Source of the DNA: Acidimicrobiia bacterium
GTDB lineage: Bacteria > Actinomycetota > Acidimicrobiia > Acidimicrobiales > CATQHL01
Direction of reading: 5' to 3'
Assembly (NCBI GenBank): GCA_009835395.1
Contig: VXXM01000023.1
Span: 1-61,589, forward strand
DNA length: 61,589 nucleotides
This document shows positions 57,894 through 61,589 of the stretch, one piece after another. The position numbers were made by a program, and so were the translations under genes. Positions within the stretch are counted from its first letter, which is position 1. Each line of letters opens with the position of its first letter. The notes under the pieces were generated by a model. That model ran no database searches and was not told the DNA's origin. It saw only the letters and a list, made by a program, of their open reading frames with translations.

Positions 57894-59372
57894 ATGGCCG
57901 GCGATGCGAACCGCAACGGATCGGCGGGTGCCGGACCTGGGGCATCCGAGCCGACCGGCGCCGGGGCTGTGCTTGCTGAGTCAACTGGTGCCGAGGCGGT
58001 GCTTGCGGGATCAAGCGGTGCCGATCCTGCTGGCCGGGAGCGGGTGGGTGCGGCGCGGGTCCGCGAGTGGGCTGTGCTGGGTGAGTGGTTGGCGTCTCCT
58101 CCGCCGCTGTTGCACAAGGTCGACTTGGACTTGCTGCAGGAGCGGTTGGCGTTCATGGGTCGGGCGCGGGCCACGCTGGCCGCCTTGGAGGCCGACGTGG
58201 TGGCGGAGATCTCGCGGCGGGAGGGCGACGCTGCCGCGGAGGAGACTTTGCGGCGGACGCAGAAGCGGTCCCGGTCCGGCGCCCGCAAGGCCGTCAAGGT
58301 CGCCGCGCAACTGGAGTGGGCGCCTTCTGTGGCGGAGAAGCTCGCGGATGGCGCCATCACGCCTGAGGCGGCGAGCCTGATTCTGGATGCGGCCGGTGAG
58401 ACGCCGGTGGACCACGGTGTCCTGCTCGACGCCGCCGAGGAGGAGCCCGACGACCTGTTCCGCCGCACGTTGAAGGAACATGTGAATGAGCGCACCAGCG
58501 AGCAGGAACTCGAGCGGCGCCGCGACGCTCAGCGGCGCCGGCGGCGCGCCTCCATCAGCGAGCAGGCCGACGGCATGTTCCACCTGTTCGCCCAGTTCGA
58601 TCCGCTGGTCGGCAACCAGGTCCGCAACGCTCTGTTGGCGAAGTCCGACGAGTTGTTCCGCAGCGAGGACGCCAAGGACCGGCCCACGTACCCGCAGCGT
58701 CTCGCCGACGCGTTGGCGCAGTTGGTGTGCAACAGCGACGGCGACGGCGTGCCGGCGGGGGTGGAGTTGATCGTCCTCGCCGACTACGACCAGGTGCATG
58801 ACGAGATCTCGAATGCCCGCCTGGCTGACGGCACCCGCCTCACCGAGGCCGAGGCGCTGGCGGTGGCCTGTGACGCCAAGATCCTGCCGGGCATCTTCAA
58901 CAAGCACACCGGCGACGCCCTCTTGGGACGCTCCCAACGGAAGATCCCGCCGTGGCTGCGCAAGCAGCTCATCGCCCGCGACGGCTCCTGCGTGGGCTGC
59001 GGCGCCCACCACAACATCTGCCAGGTCCACCACATCCGCCACTGGAAACACGGCGGCCAAACCACCCTGAACAACACCTGCCTCGTCTGTTGGCGCTGCC
59101 ACCACGTCCGCATCCACCAAAACGGCGAAGTAGTCACCCGCCACCCCGACGGGCGCCTCACCCTTGGGCCACCAACCGGCAACGCCGGCGCCGACAAACA
59201 CACGCGCCCACCGCCACACGACCGACACAGAAACCATCACGCAGCGACCGCCGGCACCGGTAGCTCCGACACTTCACACGCGCCACCACACAGCCCCTAC
59301 CGCGCGTCTCGTCGAGGGACCGGCCGGCGCGGAGCCTCGCCGAGCCGCCGCGCGCCGGCGACGCTCTTCTAG
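57894..59372 (+). CDS. DUF222 / HNH endonuclease-family protein
   Basis: A 492-residue protein. The N-terminal DUF222 domain (about 60-330) is helical and charged. The HNH nuclease motif follows: 'ARDGSCVGCGAHHNICQVHH', 'RHWKHGGQTTLNNTCLVCWR', 'CHHVRIH', with His pairs and CxxC zinc knuckles. The first 50 residues are an Ala/Gly/Ser-rich low-complexity lead, and the last 80 are basic and Pro/His/Arg-rich, probably disordered. Such genes are multi-copy in many high-GC actinobacteria and may be linked to mobile elements; their role is unclear. Confidence 0.88.
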   Translation: MAGDANRNGSAGAGPGASEPTGAGAVLAESTGAEAVLAGSSGADPAGRERVGAARVREWAVLGEWLASPPPLLHKVDLDLLQERLAFMGRARATLAALEADVVAEISRREGDAAAEETLRRTQKRSRSGARKAVKVAAQLEWAPSVAEKLADGAITPEAASLILDAAGETPVDHGVLLDAAEEEPDDLFRRTLKEHVNERTSEQELERRRDAQRRRRRASISEQADGMFHLFAQFDPLVGNQVRNALLAKSDELFRSEDAKDRPTYPQRLADALAQLVCNSDGDGVPAGVELIVLADYDQVHDEISNARLADGTRLTEAEALAVACDAKILPGIFNKHTGDALLGRSQRKIPPWLRKQLIARDGSCVGCGAHHNICQVHHIRHWKHGGQTTLNNTCLVCWRCHHVRIHQNGEVVTRHPDGRLTLGPPTGNAGADKHTRPPPHDRHRNHHAATAGTGSSDTSHAPPHSPYRASRRGTGRRGASPSRRAPATLF

Positions 59373-59417
59373 CGCCCGGAGCCGTTGTGGCGATCGCTCT
59401 GGTCTATCGTCGGGTGC

Positions 59418-59879
59418 GTGCTCACTGACGGGCTCGACCATGTTGCCGTCATCACGAACGACGCCGATCGTCTGCAGCGCTTCTACGTCGAGGTGTTCGG
59501 TGCGACCGTCGAGCGGGATGGGCCGGAGATGCCCGGCGGGCCGCGCATGGTGATCCTCCGCATCGGTGCCGACACCGAGTTGAACGTCTTCGAGATCGAG
59601 GGCAACACGCAGGCCGACCACCAGACCCCCATGTTCGGTCGCGGTCGGCTCGACCACCTTGGCCTGCGTGCGCCCAGCATCGCGGCGTTCGACGAGATCC
59701 GCCGCCGCCTCATGGCCGCGGACGCCACCGACGGATTCGTCACCGACTTCGGGCCGAAGCTCAGCGTCTTCTTCCGCGACCCGGACCGGATGGAGTGCGA
59801 GGTGCTCGTGGCCAATCCCGACGCCGTCCCGGGCCGGTTCAACCCGCCGGGGACGCCCGCCGCTCGCTACCGGTCCTGA
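59418..59879 (+). CDS. VOC/glyoxalase-fold protein
   Basis: A 153-residue vicinal-oxygen-chelate protein with 'GLDHVAVITNDADRLQRFYV', 'RLDHLGLRAPSIAAFDEIRR' and the C-terminal 'VFFRDPDRMECEVLVANPD'. His in 'DHVAV' and 'DHLGL' and the late Glu in 'MECEV' are likely metal ligands. GTG at 59418 starts immediately before the first motif. It is followed 38 nt later by an SDR gene on the same strand. Confidence 0.83.
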   Translation: MLTDGLDHVAVITNDADRLQRFYVEVFGATVERDGPEMPGGPRMVILRIGADTELNVFEIEGNTQADHQTPMFGRGRLDHLGLRAPSIAAFDEIRRRLMAADATDGFVTDFGPKLSVFFRDPDRMECEVLVANPDAVPGRFNPPGTPAARYRS

Positions 59880-59917
59880 CCGGCGCCGCAACAGACGATC
59901 ATGGGAAGGGGAACACG

Positions 59918-60670
59918 ATGAGTGCGTGGACGTTCGAGGGGATCAAGCTGCCGGGTTACGAGGGGCGGGTGGCCGTGGTGACCGGGGCGGCGCGCAACAT
60001 CGGGCGGGCCATCGCCGAGGCGATGCGGGAGCAGGGCGCTCAGGTGGCGTTGTTGGACATGGACTGGCAGGGCGAGGATCTCCTCGACGACCCCGGGATG
60101 CTGGCGCTCGACTGCGACGTGGCCGACGAGGCAGCAGTGGATGCGGCGATCAGCCAGGTTGAGGCCACGTTCGGAGCGCCCTCGATCCTCGTGAACAACG
60201 CCGGGATCCTGGGGCCCGCCGGGGTTCCCAACACCAGCCTGGAGGAGTGGAAGCGGGTCTTCGACGTGAACTCCACGGGGGCGTTCCTGTGCATCCGCAG
60301 GGTGCTCCCGGCCATGCGTGAGGCCCGCTACGGCCGCATCATCAACGTCGGATCCAACTCCGGGAAGATGGGCAGCCTCTCGGGAGTGACGGCCTACGCC
60401 GCCTCCAAGGGCGCGGTGCACACCCTGGCGAAGGCGGTGGCCCCGGAGGTTGCCAAGGAGGGCATCACCGTGAACGCGTTGGCGCCGTCCATGGTCCATA
60501 GCCGCATGACCGAGCGGCCCAACATGGACCAGTACGCCAAGTTGGTGCTGGTGGGGCGGATGGGGACGCCCAGCGACGTGGCCTACGCCGCCCTGTTCCT
60601 GGGAAGTTCCGCCGCCTCGTTCATCACCGCCGAGGTGATGGACGTCAACGGCGGCTACTACATCGACTGA
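59918..60670 (+). CDS. SDR oxidoreductase
   Basis: A 250-residue classical SDR. 'VVTGAARNIGRAIAEAMREQ', 'VNNAGILGPAG', catalytic 'YAASKGAVHTLAKAVA' and C-terminal 'FITAEVMDVNGGYYID'. A GGGAAGGGG site precedes ATG at 59918. It probably forms a unit with the VOC gene. Its end overlaps the converging AlkB-like gene by 13 nt. Confidence 0.87.
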   Translation: MSAWTFEGIKLPGYEGRVAVVTGAARNIGRAIAEAMREQGAQVALLDMDWQGEDLLDDPGMLALDCDVADEAAVDAAISQVEATFGAPSILVNNAGILGPAGVPNTSLEEWKRVFDVNSTGAFLCIRRVLPAMREARYGRIINVGSNSGKMGSLSGVTAYAASKGAVHTLAKAVAPEVAKEGITVNALAPSMVHSRMTERPNMDQYAKLVLVGRMGTPSDVAYAALFLGSSAASFITAEVMDVNGGYYID

Positions 60671-61320
60671 GTGAGTTCCGCTGCACTGGGGGATGCGCCG
60701 GTTTCGCCTCCGCGCCGCTGCTTGCGGCGGAACGTGACGCTCATGCGGGGCTGTGCGGCCTTCGCCTTCGGGATCGTGTGCTCCCAGCGGTGCTGGCAGT
60801 CGCCGCCCATCACGAGCAGGTCGCCCGAGGCCGGTGCGAAGCTCTGGGACCGCCCCCCGCCGCGGGGGCGTAGCAGGAAGCGGCGCGGGCCGCCGAGGGT
60901 GACGATGGCCACGAGGGGCTGCCGTTGGGTGCGCCCCACGCGGTCGCTGTGCCAGGCCACCGAGTCCTGCCCGTCGCGGTAGTAGTTGACCCAGACCGAG
61001 TCCAGGCGCTCGCCGTAGCGGGCAGCGAGCGCCGTGGCCATGGTGTCGAGGATTGCCGGGGCGCCGGCGGTTCCGACCTCGCAGGTGGCGCTGAGCCGTG
61101 GGTCATCCACGACCCGGTCGTACATGCGGCGGCGCCCGCAGCTCCACGGCAGGCGCTCGGCGAGATCCGCCAGCAGGGTGTCGGCCCCCTGCAGCCAGCC
61201 GCTCGCCACGTCCAGCCAACTTGTGTCGTCGAGCCAGTGCCGCAGGACCGGAGTCCCGGCGTCGACTGCGGGGTTTCCGCCACCGAGGAGGCTGGGTTGG
61301 TAGGTGCCGAGAACCACCAC
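60658..61320 (-). CDS. AlkB-like Fe(II)/2-oxoglutarate dioxygenase
   Basis: A 220-residue AlkB-family dioxygenase expected to remove alkyl groups from nucleic acids. The iron-binding residues are His124 and Asp126 in 'SVAWHSDRVG' and His181 in 'HRWEHTIPK'. 2-Oxoglutarate-binding Arg192 and Arg198 are in 'PRMSVTFRRK'. GTG codons at 61320 and 61317 are both possible starts. It resembles the ALKBH2/3-like bacterial group more than E. coli AlkB. The promoter side contains a short AT-rich stretch (ATACATACATATG). Confidence 0.87.
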   Translation of the reverse strand: MVVLGTYQPSLLGGGNPAVDAGTPVLRHWLDDTSWLDVASGWLQGADTLLADLAERLPWSCGRRRMYDRVVDDPRLSATCEVGTAGAPAILDTMATALAARYGERLDSVWVNYYRDGQDSVAWHSDRVGRTQRQPLVAIVTLGGPRRFLLRPRGGGRSQSFAPASGDLLVMGGDCQHRWEHTIPKAKAAQPRMSVTFRRKQRRGGETGASPSAAELTQSM

Positions 61321-61589
61321 GACACCATCCTATACATACATATGTTTGTGTTCAAGAGTGACAAATCCCGGTGTGCGGCGAGTCCGTGTCAACCAATCCG
61401 GGGGCACAACCGTCTGTATGGGCATGAGGAAAGAATTCCGAGAGCAGACCCCCCGAGCGGGAGCGACGCAGCACGCGCCGGGCTGTACCTGCAGCCCGAT
61501 CCGTTGGGCCTCGCCGGCTCTGGACGACATCGACCCGGTCGATCTGCCGTGCCCGGCGCTCGCCCCGACTCCCCGCCCCACCGCAGGGG
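61321..61589 (+). other. Right-edge sequence without an assigned gene
   Basis: The first 40 nt are AT-rich and probably hold the promoter of the AlkB-like gene. Farther right, one plus-strand frame around 61478-61516 reads 'GLYLQPDPLGLAG', which resembles the conserved core of RHS-repeat proteins, but there is no start, no repeat and the frame soon loses resemblance. A second frame from ATG 61423 is open to the window end, with no recognisable domain. Confidence 0.4.

Overview
The window is high-GC throughout, with only a few AT-rich islands between genes. Several genes point to an actinobacterium, and the mix looks most like an uncultured Acidimicrobiia-type lineage: a mycofactocin-type short-chain dehydrogenase (SDR), a luciferase-like (F420-type) oxidoreductase, an Rv2466c-like mycothiol-linked DsbA protein, a cysteine-free L33/L28 ribosomal protein pair, a DUF222-HNH protein, and many GTG, TTG and even CTG starts. 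The lineage is inference, because no rRNA or marker phylogeny is available here.

Layout. 0-5.6 kb: a glycine betaine/proline-type ABC transporter operon with a GMC (choline dehydrogenase-like) oxidase placed between the binding protein and the ATPase. 5.6-8.3 kb: metallo-beta-lactamase-fold hydrolase, SDR, alpha/beta hydrolase. 8.4-20.3 kb: a small polyketide locus made of one 3219-residue type I PKS (KS-AT-DH-cMT-ER-KR-ACP-KS, the last KS followed by an excised AT), a PhyH dioxygenase, a free-standing carrier protein and an Sfp-type phosphopantetheinyl transferase. 20.3-23 kb: ferredoxin, small unknown protein, OxyR, tRNA-Arg(CCT) and a Phd/PIN toxin-antitoxin pair. 23.1-27.7 kb: a 1527-residue secreted repeat protein. 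27.9-30 kb: DUF1295 membrane protein, a DsbA/Rv2466c-like protein whose first redox cysteine is encoded by in-frame UGA (candidate selenoprotein), and rpmB-rpmG. 30-38.5 kb: two zinc-type alcohol dehydrogenases, an HD protein resembling the back half of a CCA-adding enzyme, a lone CoxL-like molybdenum hydroxylase subunit, an unknown protein, a [3Fe-4S]-type ferredoxin and its reductase. 38.5-42.5 kb: mycofactocin-type SDR and a sugar-type ABC transporter on the minus strand. 42.6-55.4 kb: cytochrome P450, a 2-oxoacid dehydrogenase complex in separate pieces (E2 core, E1 alpha, E1 beta, lone lipoyl domain), SDRs, an LLM oxidoreductase, VOC proteins and three tandem MFS transporters. 55.4-61.3 kb: D-aminoacylase-like amidohydrolase, D-aminoacyl-tRNA deacylase, DUF222-HNH protein, VOC protein, SDR and AlkB-like dioxygenase.

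How the parts may work together: much of the window reads as import and oxidation of small organic compounds. Three binding proteins and two ABC systems bring in substrates; SDRs, alcohol dehydrogenases, the GMC oxidase, CoxL, P450 and LLM enzymes oxidise them; and a pyruvate/acetoin-type dehydrogenase would deliver acyl-CoA. Ferredoxin plus ferredoxin reductase is a plausible electron chain for the P450. The PKS locus carries its own carrier protein and activating enzyme, but no thioesterase is visible.

The strongest candidates for something undescribed are the UGA-encoded redox centre at 29369-29371 and the PKS whose terminal module has lost exactly its AT domain.
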